From Chloroflexota bacterium (GTDB lineage Bacteria > Chloroflexota > Limnocylindria > QHBO01), in contig JACDBS010000010.1 of assembly GCA_013694795.1 (NCBI GenBank), positions 1 to 12,357 on the forward strand: a stretch of DNA of 12,357 nt. The letters are read 5' to 3'. A program made the translations under genes and the position numbers. Below the pieces are notes generated by a model that was not told the DNA's origin, made no database searches, and saw only the letters and a program-made list of their open reading frames with translations. Positions 6,009-12,357 of the stretch are shown piece after piece; position 1 is the stretch's first letter, and each line of letters begins with the position of its first letter.

Positions 6009-6992
6009 ATGCCACGCATCGCCGTTGTGTTCACCGGCGGGACGATCGCCATGCGCCAGTCCGGGGCCGGCAACGTGCCGACGCTGCGCGGCGAAGACCT
6101 GCTCGCATCGGTCCCGGGGTTGGCGGAGGTCGCAGAGGTCGAGCCGATCGATTGGGGCCTGGTTCCCGCGTCGCACCTGACCTTCGCGCAGGTGCTCGAG
6201 ATCGGCCGCCTGCTGGCCGAGACCCTGGCGCGCGCGGACATCGACGGGGCGGTGGTCGTGCAGGGCACCGATGTGATCGAGGAGACCGCCTTCGCCTGGG
6301 ACCTGCTGCCGATGCCTCTGCCGGCGAAGCCGGTGGTGGTGGTCGGCGCCATGCGATCGGCCTCGCAGGAGGGCTACGACGGTCCGGAGAACCTCCGAAA
6401 CGCGGTCGCCGTGGCGGCCGATGCGGCGATGGCCCACCTGGGCGTGGTGGTTGCCATGGCCGGCGAGATCCACGGAGCCGATGACGTGCGCAAGACGCAC
6501 ACCCATGCCTACGCCACGTTCCAGAGCCCGAATGCCGGTCGCCTCGGCCTCGTCGCAGATGGACGCGTCACGCTGCTGCGGCGTCGCATGCCGGTCCGCC
6601 TTTCGCGAATTCCGACCGAGGCGGCCCTGCCGGTGCATGTCCTCAGCGTCGTGCTGGATGCCCAGCCGGCGCTCTCGGACGCTCCGGCAGGACTCGTCGT
6701 GACGGCGGCGGGCGGCGGGAACACCCCGCCGGCGTACCTGGAGCTGGCGCGACCGCTCATCGTTGGTGGCGTTCCGGTCGTGCTCACCACCCGCTGCCCA
6801 TCCGGACGCGTCATGCCGGGGTATGCCTTTCCGGGTGGCAGTTCCGAATGGTGGGAGGCGGGCGCTCTGTTCTCGGGCACCCTGGACGTTCTCAAGGCGC
6901 GCGTGCTGGTGGCGCTTGCCGTTGGCGCCGGGGCGTCAGCGCAGGAGCTGGCCGATCTCGTTCGGCCATTCGGCGGAGGACGTGCGGGCTAG
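6009..6992 (+). CDS. L-asparaginase (type I/II fold)
   Basis: A 327-residue enzyme that hydrolyses L-asparagine to aspartate and ammonia. The catalytic residues sit at the classical positions: Thr12 in FTGGTIAM; Thr87-Asp88 in VVQGTDVIEETA; and Lys162 in GADDVRKTHT. The substrate-loop Ser55 (PASHLTF) is also present, as is the conserved GAMRSASQEGYDGPENLRNA segment. The C-terminal domain keeps GGGNTPP, and VVLTTRCPSGRV corresponds to the usual V..T.C..G segment. There is no signal peptide, so the enzyme is cytoplasmic. Length matches the family (about 320-340 residues). The gene is divergent from the exporter operon, and its TAG lies only 4 nt from the convergent typA stop. Cytoplasmic members may have glutaminase side activity, which cannot be judged here. 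Confidence 0.95.
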   Translation: MPRIAVVFTGGTIAMRQSGAGNVPTLRGEDLLASVPGLAEVAEVEPIDWGLVPASHLTFAQVLEIGRLLAETLARADIDGAVVVQGTDVIEETAFAWDLLPMPLPAKPVVVVGAMRSASQEGYDGPENLRNAVAVAADAAMAHLGVVVAMAGEIHGADDVRKTHTHAYATFQSPNAGRLGLVADGRVTLLRRRMPVRLSRIPTEAALPVHVLSVVLDAQPALSDAPAGLVVTAAGGGNTPPAYLELARPLIVGGVPVVLTTRCPSGRVMPGYAFPGGSSEWWEAGALFSGTLDVLKARVLVALAVGAGASAQELADLVRPFGGGRAG

Positions 6993-6996
6993 TCGG

Positions 6997-8865
6997 TCAC
7001 GTCACTCCGGCCTTGTAGGCAACGCCTGCCGCTCGTCGGCGATCGTGCTGCGCCAGGAGTCGCTTGCGGAGACGAATGGCGGTCGGCGTGACCTCGACCA
7101 GCTCATCGGCAGCGATGAACTCGATGGCCGACTCGAGCGTGAGCACCCGCGGCGGCGTGTGGATCCGGTAGTCGCCATCGGTGGCCTGGGTGCGCATCTT
7201 GGAGAGCGCCTTTGACTTGGTCGGGTTGACGTCCATGTCGCCCGGGCGGCTGTTTTCACCGATGACCATCCCCTCGTACACCTCGGTCGATGGACCGATG
7301 AAGAGCTCGGACCGCTCCACCAGGGACGAGAGCGCGTACGCACGCGACTCGCCGGCGCGGTCCGAGACCAGCACCCCGGAAGTCCGATGCGTCACCTCGC
7401 CCGCCCACGGGCCATAGCCCTCGCCGATCTGGTGCAGCAGCGCGGTGCCGCGCGTGTCAGAAAGCAGCTGTCCGCGATAGCCGATCAGGCCGCGCGTCGG
7501 GATGATGAACTCCATCCGCACGCGGCCGTCAGAATCGGTGCTCATCTGCTCCAGGCGGCCCTTGCGCCCCGCCAGCGCCTGCTGCACCACGCCGATGTAG
7601 TCGGGCGGGATGTCGATCGTCACTCTCTCATACGGCTCCTGACCATCACGCAGGATCACCTCGGGTCGGCTGATGGTGAACTCGAAGCCCTCGCGGCGCA
7701 TCTGCTCGATGAGCACGGCCAGTTGGAGCTCTCCGCGGCCGCGCACCTCGAACGTCTCGCCCGACTCCGTCGGGTGAACCTCGATCGCCACGTTGCCCAG
7801 GACCTCGCGATCCAGCCGCGCCTTGATCTGGCGGCTGGTGAGGAAGGTGCCGTCGCGTCCCGCCGTCGGCGCGGAGTTGACGCCGAAGGTCATCCGCAGC
7901 GTGGGGGCGTCAACATCCAAACGGGGCAGCGGCCGCGGATCGGCCGGATCGGTGAGCGTGTCGCCGATGGTCACCTCCGGCAGGCCGGCGACGCTGACGA
8001 TGTCGCCGGGACCGGCTTCGGTGATGTCGATCCGATAGATGCCATGCGCCGTCTGGAGCGCGGTGACCGTTCCGGTCAGGGTGATCGAGCGGCCCGGCTC
8101 TACTGACCCATCGGTGTCCTCGGCTGCCTCCCGCACGATCGTCACGCGCTGGCCGACGCGAATCTCACCGTTGCGGATGCGTCCGACCGCCATGCGTCCG
8201 ACGTAGTCGTTGGCGGTCAGGTTCGTGACGAGCATCTGGAGCGGGTGACCAACCTCATGGATGGGCGGCGGCGTGATCTCCACCAGCAGGTCGAGCAGGG
8301 GACGGAGATCCGTCCCAGGCTGCGCCAGGTCACGCGTTGCCGTGCCGGCCTTGGCGTTCGTGTACACGACGGGAAACTCGATCTGGTGCGCATCGGCTCC
8401 GAGGTCCATGAACAGCTCGTACACGTCATCGAGCACCTGCGCGGGGCGGGCGTCGGATCGGTCGATCTTGTTGAGGGCCACGATCACCGGCAGGTGGCGC
8501 GCCATGGCCTTGAGCAGCACGTAGCGCGTCTGCGGCAGCGGACCCTCCGACGCGTCGACCAGGAGCAGGACGGCGTCGACCATGAGCAGGGAGCGCTCGA
8601 CCTCGCCGCCGAAGTCGGCGTGGCCCGGCGTGTCGACGATGTTGAGCCGGACGCCTTCGTAGTCGACCGTCGTTTGCTTGGCGAGGATGGTGATGCCCTT
8701 CTCGCGCTCCAGGTCGCCCGAGTCGAGCACGCGCTCGATCAGCGCCTCGTTGGCTCGGAACGTCCCGGTCTGGCGCAGCATGCCGTCGACCAGGGTGGTC
8801 TTGCCGTGGTCGACGTGCGCGATGATGGCGACGTTGCGCAGATCCGCGCGAATGTTGGTGGGCAT
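6997..8865 (-). CDS. typA: translational GTPase TypA/BipA
   Basis: A 622-residue ribosome-associated GTPase, slightly longer than the about 607 residues of E. coli BipA. G1 is AHVDHGKTT (16-24). Switch I carries EREKGITI (Thr59). G3 is DTPGHADFGGEVER (from Asp78), with the catalytic His82. G4 is NKIDR (132-136). The G5 position reads YTNAKAG instead of the common YASAxxG. The beta-barrel domain 2 follows, then the EF-G-like domain (ERVTIDIPPDYIGVV, RGLIGYRGQLL). The BipA-specific C-terminal domain contains GENSRPGDMDVNPTKSKALS and the MRTQATD loop that reaches the ribosomal A-site region. BipA assists ribosome assembly and growth under stress or cold. The ATG is preceded by GGGAGG only 3 nt away, a tight but strong ribosome site. 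The gene is divergent from the GTPase pair across an 85 bp gap. Confidence 0.97.
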   Translation of the reverse strand: MPTNIRADLRNVAIIAHVDHGKTTLVDGMLRQTGTFRANEALIERVLDSGDLEREKGITILAKQTTVDYEGVRLNIVDTPGHADFGGEVERSLLMVDAVLLLVDASEGPLPQTRYVLLKAMARHLPVIVALNKIDRSDARPAQVLDDVYELFMDLGADAHQIEFPVVYTNAKAGTATRDLAQPGTDLRPLLDLLVEITPPPIHEVGHPLQMLVTNLTANDYVGRMAVGRIRNGEIRVGQRVTIVREAAEDTDGSVEPGRSITLTGTVTALQTAHGIYRIDITEAGPGDIVSVAGLPEVTIGDTLTDPADPRPLPRLDVDAPTLRMTFGVNSAPTAGRDGTFLTSRQIKARLDREVLGNVAIEVHPTESGETFEVRGRGELQLAVLIEQMRREGFEFTISRPEVILRDGQEPYERVTIDIPPDYIGVVQQALAGRKGRLEQMSTDSDGRVRMEFIIPTRGLIGYRGQLLSDTRGTALLHQIGEGYGPWAGEVTHRTSGVLVSDRAGESRAYALSSLVERSELFIGPSTEVYEGMVIGENSRPGDMDVNPTKSKALSKMRTQATDGDYRIHTPPRVLTLESAIEFIAADELVEVTPTAIRLRKRLLAQHDRRRAAGVAYKAGVT

Positions 8866-8868
8866 CGG

Positions 8869-8874
8869 CCTCCC
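8869..8874 (-). promoter_or_regulatory. Shine-Dalgarno GGGAGG of typA with short spacing
   Basis: On the minus strand GGGAGG is separated from the typA ATG (8865) by only 3 nt, shorter than the usual 5-9 nt. It still supports ATG 8865 as the start. Confidence 0.5.
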
Positions 8875-8897
8875 ATCGTGGCAGATGGACTCTCTCC

Positions 8898-8924
8898 GCG
8901 CTCAAGCGCCGACCGCCATCGGTC
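8898..8924. repeat. two adjacent inverted repeats between typA and the GTPase operon
   Basis: GCGCTCAAGCGC (8898-8909, arms GCGCT/AGCGC) is followed at once by GACCG-CCAT-CGGTC (8911-8924, perfect 5 bp arms). They lie in the middle of the 85 bp divergent intergenic gap, where an operator or a short RNA hairpin in the typA leader would be expected. Short GC-rich palindromes arise easily in this genome, so the call is weak. Confidence 0.3.
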
Positions 8925-8941
8925 CGGGATGTGCACACTGC

Positions 8942-8946
8942 GGGAG
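8942..8946 (+). promoter_or_regulatory. Shine-Dalgarno GGGAG for the first dynamin-like GTPase
   Basis: GGGAG stands 4 nt before the ATG at 8951. It decides against an in-frame extension that would start at 8678 inside typA. Confidence 0.55.
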
Positions 8947-8950
8947 AACC

Positions 8951-10612
8951 ATGCTGACCGATGCGCTCCGCGACCTCGCCTCGGCGCTCGAACGGCGAGC
9001 TGCCAGCGCACCAGGCCCGAACCGCGCCGCACGCGCCGAGCGGCTGCGGCGCCATGTGACCGAGTACCTGCTGCCGCGTGGGCGCGACGCGGGCGCCCCA
9101 CTCGTCATCGTCATCCTGGGCTCGACCGGCAGCGGCAAATCCAGTCTCTTCAACGCTCTCGCCGGGCGTGCGGTCAGCCCGGCCGGCGTGCTCCGCCCGA
9201 CCACGCGGCGGCCCGTCGCGCTCGCCCATCCTGATGATGCCTCGCCGGACCTCCTGCCGGGACTGGCGACGCGCAAGACCGTGGAGCTGATCGCCGACGC
9301 AGGCGCCCGACGCGGCATCGTGCTCGTCGACGCGCCTGACTTCGACAGCGTCGAGCTGGCGAACCGGGCGTTGGCGGTCGAGCTGCTGGAGGCGGCCGAC
9401 CTCGTCATTTTCGTCACCACAGCGACCCGCTATGCCGACCAGGTGCCGTGGGCCATCCTGGGTCGGGCTCGGCAGCGCGGCGTGCCGCTGCTGGCTGTTC
9501 TCAACCGCCTTCCGGCCGAGACCGATGACGCCGATGCGGTCGCTCGCGACTACCGCAACCTCCTCGAGCGCGGGCACCTGGAGGAGGCGGGCGCCTTCGG
9601 AGCCCTGGAGGTCGTGCCGGTGGCCGAGGGAGCGCTCGACACCGAGCGCGATGCGCTCGACGCGGCGGCGGTGGGCCCCATCAGCCAGGCACTCGATCGT
9701 CTCATGGCGGACGACGTCGCGCGGCGCGACCTCGCGATGCGCAGCCTGGAGGCCGCGCTGTCCGGGCTGCCCGAGGCGGTCGACGAGGTCGCTCGCGAAG
9801 TTGACCACGAGGCGACGGCGGCGACTGCGCTGCTCGACGCGGCCGCTCGATCCTATGCCGAGCGACGGAAGGCGCTCGGCGACGAGCTGGGGCGCGGCAC
9901 CTTCCTGCGCGCCGAGGTCCTTCGACAGTGGCAGGCGTTCGTTGGTGCCGGCCAGGTCGCTCGCATCCTCTCGCAGGGCATCGGGCGTATCGCGGCAACG
10001 GTGCGCGGCCTCCTCCAGCCTGGCCCACCGCCCCCTGCCGCGGAGGTGCGCGAAGGGGCGTTCGCCGATCTCGTGGCCCTGGCCATTCAGCACGCGGACG
10101 CGGCGGCGCGCCGGACGGCGACCGGCTGGCTCGGCGATCCGTACGGCGAGCGCGCGCTGGCTGTCGACGCGACCCTGTGGGGCGCCTCGTCCGGGCTCGG
10201 CGGCCGCCTCACCGAGGGGCTGGAGCAATGGGCCGACGGCGTCGCCGACGAGATCCGGACCCTCGGCGAGAAGCGCAAGGGATGGGCACAGGTGGCCAGC
10301 ATCGGGGTAAACGCGGTCGGCACCAGCGCCATCCTCGCCGTCTTCATGCACACGGGCGGCCTGACCGGCGCCGAGGTGGGGATCACCGCGGCCACCGCGG
10401 TTGTCAACCAGAAGCTGCTGGAGGCGATCTTCGGCGAGGCCAACGTGACGGCCTTCGTGGCCCGCGCACGTTCGGCGCTCGGTGTCCTCCTGGACGGCGC
10501 CTTCGACCATGAGCGCCAGCGCTTCACCACTGTGCTGGGAGAGCAGGCCCAGCTCTCAGGCCTTGCCGATCAGCTTCGCCAGGCAGCCCGACGCGCCTCG
10601 ATGCGGGAATGA
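8951..10612 (+). CDS. dynamin-like membrane-associated GTPase, first of a pair
   Basis: A 553-residue P-loop GTPase. After a basic helix (residues 1-40) comes G1 GSTGSGKSS (57-65). The switch I threonines are in RPTTRRP (Thr84/Thr85). G3 is the unusual DAPDFDS (127-133) instead of DxPG. At the G4 position the sequence is NRLP (185-188), so the guanine-binding NKxD motif has lost its aspartate and nucleotide specificity is uncertain. DLVIFVTTATRYADQVPW (150-167) is a segment I associate with actinobacterial and Chloroflexota homologues. A long alanine-rich helical stalk follows. Residues 449-488 are a hydrophobic hairpin (ASIGVNAVGTSAILAVFM, then GITAATAVVNQ), likely a membrane paddle. The stop overlaps the next gene's ATG as ATGA. 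By layout the pair resembles tandem bacterial dynamin-like proteins such as Streptomyces DynA/DynB, which act in membrane remodelling at division septa. That role is inference here. Confidence 0.85.
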   Translation: MLTDALRDLASALERRAASAPGPNRAARAERLRRHVTEYLLPRGRDAGAPLVIVILGSTGSGKSSLFNALAGRAVSPAGVLRPTTRRPVALAHPDDASPDLLPGLATRKTVELIADAGARRGIVLVDAPDFDSVELANRALAVELLEAADLVIFVTTATRYADQVPWAILGRARQRGVPLLAVLNRLPAETDDADAVARDYRNLLERGHLEEAGAFGALEVVPVAEGALDTERDALDAAAVGPISQALDRLMADDVARRDLAMRSLEAALSGLPEAVDEVAREVDHEATAATALLDAAARSYAERRKALGDELGRGTFLRAEVLRQWQAFVGAGQVARILSQGIGRIAATVRGLLQPGPPPPAAEVREGAFADLVALAIQHADAAARRTATGWLGDPYGERALAVDATLWGASSGLGGRLTEGLEQWADGVADEIRTLGEKRKGWAQVASIGVNAVGTSAILAVFMHTGGLTGAEVGITAATAVVNQKLLEAIFGEANVTAFVARARSALGVLLDGAFDHERQRFTTVLGEQAQLSGLADQLRQAARRASMRE

Positions 10613-12189
10613 CCATCGAGGAGCGCCTTGACGCGCTGGAGCGTGCCGCGAACGCGGTGCGCGGCATCGGTCTTGAGCAGGAGGCCGAGTCAGCCGAAGC
10701 CGTCATTCGCCGGGGACGCGAGCGGATCGGCTTCCCCGGGGAGGCGTACGTCCTCGCCTTGGCGGGTGGGACGGGCGTCGGGAAGTCGTCGCTGCTCAAC
10801 GCTCTGGCCGGGCACACGGTGAGTGCCGTGCGCGCCGTGCGTCCCACGACCGACGAGCCGCTGGCCTGGGTCGCCGAAGACCGACGCGAGGAGCTGGCCG
10901 GGCTCCTCTCGTGGCTCGGGGTTCGTCACACCGCCAGCCATGCCGATGCCGCCCTCCGAGGCGTTGCCATCCTCGATCTGCCCGATGTTGACAGCGTGCG
11001 CACCGAGCACCGTGCCCGCGTCGACGAGCTTCTGCCGCGCATCGACAGCGTCGCCTGGGTGGTGGACCCGGAGAAGTACGACGACGAGCGCCTGCATGCC
11101 TACCTCCGCTCCCTCGTCGCTCACGCCGACCGCATGCGCTTCGTGCTCAACAAGGCGGACCGCCTGTCCGATGCCGAGCGCGAGGTGCTGGTCGCGGACC
11201 TGCGACATCGCCTGGCAAACTCCGGCCTGTCCAACGCGCGGATCCACGTGACATCGTCCACCAGCGGCGAGGGCGTGGACGACCTGCGAGCCGCTCTGGC
11301 CGACGATGCCGACGCCAAGGCACTCGTCGTCGCCAAGGTCGAGACCGATGCGCACGATGCTCACGCCACCCTGGGCCAAGCGGTCGGTGTCGGGGCCGGG
11401 GCCTACACGCCACTCCTGGCTGGCGCACGTCGCGAGGCCGCCCTGCGCGAGGCGGTCGACGGGGCGCTGCTCATCGTGGACCCGCCGGGCGTCTCGCGAC
11501 AGGTCCAGGCCGCCGTTCTGAACCGCGCGCGCCGCTCCGCAGGCTCACTGCTTGGCCGCGCCGTGCTGCTGCTGGGCTCGATGACCGGCCAGGGTCGGCG
11601 CCACGCGGATCCGGCCGCTTACCTGCGCGACTGGCGGCGCCGTGGCTCGCTGGGGCGCGTCCTGAACCCGGTCCACGCGGCACTGGTAGACGCCGCGCAG
11701 GGCGTGCCGGCGGCGACTCGCCCGGCGATCCTGCGCGCGCTCGGCGCCGACGACACCGAGGTCGCGGTGACCCGCGCCCTGGACACCGTGGTTCGTGATG
11801 CGACCTCCGAGTTGCGCGTGCCGGCCTCATGGCTGTGGCCGATCATCGGCGTGGTCCAGCTCGTCGTGGGCGCCGTCTTCGTCCTGGCCGTGGCGTGGTA
11901 CGTGACACTCTTCGTCTCCGGCGGAGCGATCCCCGTCGCCACGTTGGAGCTTCCGCTTCTCGGCCCGATTCCGCTGCCGCTGGTGCTGCTGGCGGGCTCC
12001 GTCATCGGGAGCGCCGTCATCGGCTTCGGGCTCTCGCTGCATGCCGGCTGGATCGGTCGCCGCATCGGTCACCGCCTGGCGGCCCAGGTTCGCGCCGCGG
12101 TGGCGAGCGAGATCGAGTCGGCGGGGATGTCCGGCCTGTCTCGGGTCGAGGCGGTGCGGCGCCAGCTGACAAGTGGGCGCGGCGAATGA
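10609..12189 (+). CDS. YfjP/dynamin-like GTPase with two C-terminal membrane segments, second of a pair
   Basis: A 526-residue GTPase. G1 is GGTGVGKSS (53-61). The switch I threonines are in RPTTDEP (80-81). G3 is DLPDVDSV (123-130), the same unusual DxPDxDSV form as its upstream neighbour. G4 is an intact NKAD (181-184), and G5 is TSS (215-217) followed by GEGVDDLR. So this partner should bind guanine nucleotides normally. Residues 240-400 are alpha-helical and Arg/Ala-rich. Two strong membrane segments follow, about 408-436 (LWPIIGVVQLVVGAVFVLAV...) and 452-478 (around LPLVLLAGSVIGSAVIGFGL), then a basic cytoplasmic tail. The annotation as a GTPase of the YfjP/Era-like type is secure; the dynamin-like role is inferred from the pairing and membrane anchors. 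The ATGA overlap with the first GTPase implies coupled translation and probably a stoichiometric complex. Confidence 0.88.
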   Translation: MTIEERLDALERAANAVRGIGLEQEAESAEAVIRRGRERIGFPGEAYVLALAGGTGVGKSSLLNALAGHTVSAVRAVRPTTDEPLAWVAEDRREELAGLLSWLGVRHTASHADAALRGVAILDLPDVDSVRTEHRARVDELLPRIDSVAWVVDPEKYDDERLHAYLRSLVAHADRMRFVLNKADRLSDAEREVLVADLRHRLANSGLSNARIHVTSSTSGEGVDDLRAALADDADAKALVVAKVETDAHDAHATLGQAVGVGAGAYTPLLAGARREAALREAVDGALLIVDPPGVSRQVQAAVLNRARRSAGSLLGRAVLLLGSMTGQGRRHADPAAYLRDWRRRGSLGRVLNPVHAALVDAAQGVPAATRPAILRALGADDTEVAVTRALDTVVRDATSELRVPASWLWPIIGVVQLVVGAVFVLAVAWYVTLFVSGGAIPVATLELPLLGPIPLPLVLLAGSVIGSAVIGFGLSLHAGWIGRRIGHRLAAQVRAAVASEIESAGMSGLSRVEAVRRQLTSGRGE

Positions 12190-12223
12190 GGTTCACCGTA
12201 TTCAACGTGGCTCGTGGACGGCC

Positions 12224-12263
12224 TGTGGATAGGTTGCCGAACGCGTCGCAAGTTCGGGGATAA
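12224..12263 (+). promoter_or_regulatory. two DnaA-box-like 9-mers in direct orientation
   Basis: TGTGGATAG (12224-12232) matches the DnaA box TGTGGATAA at 8 of 9 positions, and CGGGGATAA (12255-12263) at 7 of 9. They face the same way and start 31 bp apart, close to three helical turns. They lie just upstream of a possible promoter. DnaA control of the next gene is possible but unproven. Confidence 0.3.
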
Positions 12264-12269
12264 GTGGTC

Positions 12270-12299
12270 TTGCACCCTCCCGCCGCCGGCGCCGATACT
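12270..12299 (+). promoter_or_regulatory. putative promoter (TTGCAC / GATACT) for a gene beyond the window
   Basis: TTGCAC (12270-12275) and GATACT (12294-12299) are separated by 18 nt of GC-rich sequence. Transcription would start near 12306. No start codon with a ribosome site follows before the window ends at 12357, so the gene or RNA it drives is outside. Confidence 0.4.
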
Positions 12300-12357
12300 G
12301 TGGTCGTCCTGAAGGGGCAAGCGACACCGGATCCCACGGTTTCGATCGTAAGTTCCG

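Noticed and set aside
5956..6015. 20-codon upstream extension of the exporter ATPase
   Set aside because: It would overlap the divergent asparaginase start, and DrrA-like proteins normally begin a few residues before the IEAVGLHKSFG strand.
4993..6180. 395-codon open frame on the plus strand opposite the exporter ATPase
   Set aside because: It is antisense to a complete ABC ATPase with all motifs, has no domain, and would overlap the asparaginase start.
8678..8950. In-frame upstream extension of the first GTPase
   Set aside because: It lies inside typA on the other strand, and the extra 91 residues are unlike any GTPase N-terminus; ATG 8951 has its own GGGAG site.
8426..10510. 694-codon open frame on the minus strand across typA and the first GTPase gene
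   Set aside because: It is antisense to two well-supported genes, has no recognisable domain, and its composition is what long stop-free shadow frames look like in GC-rich DNA.
12300..12357. Start of a coding region at GTG 12300, open to the window end
   Set aside because: The codon abuts the -10-like GATACT, leaving no room for a transcript start, and there is no ribosome site.

Overview
The window is very GC-rich (roughly two thirds or more G+C), densely coded on both strands, with short intergenic gaps. The mix of genes fits a member of the Chloroflexota (Limnocylindria-like or a related soil/freshwater lineage). These genes include a DUF5671 membrane protein, a small secreted protein with a GWGxIAK motif, a PAS hybrid histidine kinase, a DinB-fold protein, a TfoX-N-type protein and a paired dynamin-like GTPase operon. 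Several starts also carry a TANNNT element 6-8 nt upstream of ATG, which suggests leaderless transcripts. A high-GC actinobacterium is the main alternative. No rRNA, tRNA, CRISPR array, insertion sequence or clear intrinsic terminator was seen.

Layout. Positions 1-639: 3' part of a DUF5671-type membrane protein. 828-1322: small secreted protein of unknown function. 1427-2959: soluble PAS/HisKA/HATPase/REC hybrid kinase, closely followed and probably translationally coupled to a DinB-superfamily gene (2968-3453). 3431-3973 (minus): nitroreductase whose 3' end overlaps the DinB gene by 23 bp. 4036-4254: a TfoX-N-type gene that loses family similarity after about 43 codons and runs into the 3' end of the next gene; I read it as a truncated remnant. 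4205-5955 (minus): a DrrA/DrrB-type ABC exporter operon (ATPase then permease, ATGA overlap). 6009-6992: type I/II-fold L-asparaginase, divergent from the exporter. 6997-8865 (minus): translational GTPase TypA/BipA, its stop only 4 nt from the asparaginase stop. 8951-12189: two membrane-anchored dynamin-like GTPases with an ATGA overlap. 12190-12357: noncoding, with a possible promoter and two DnaA-box-like 9-mers leading to a gene outside the window.

How the genes work together. Three units can be supported as functional modules: the ABC exporter pair, the two-GTPase pair, and the kinase-DinB transcription unit. The rest looks like an ordinary chromosomal neighbourhood with alternating strands. 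The GTPase pair is the most interesting system. Both proteins share a DxPDxDSV switch motif and C-terminal hydrophobic segments, but the first has lost the canonical NKxD base-recognition motif while the second keeps it. This suggests an asymmetric partnership, reminiscent in layout of the tandem actinobacterial DynA/DynB and IniA/IniC proteins.
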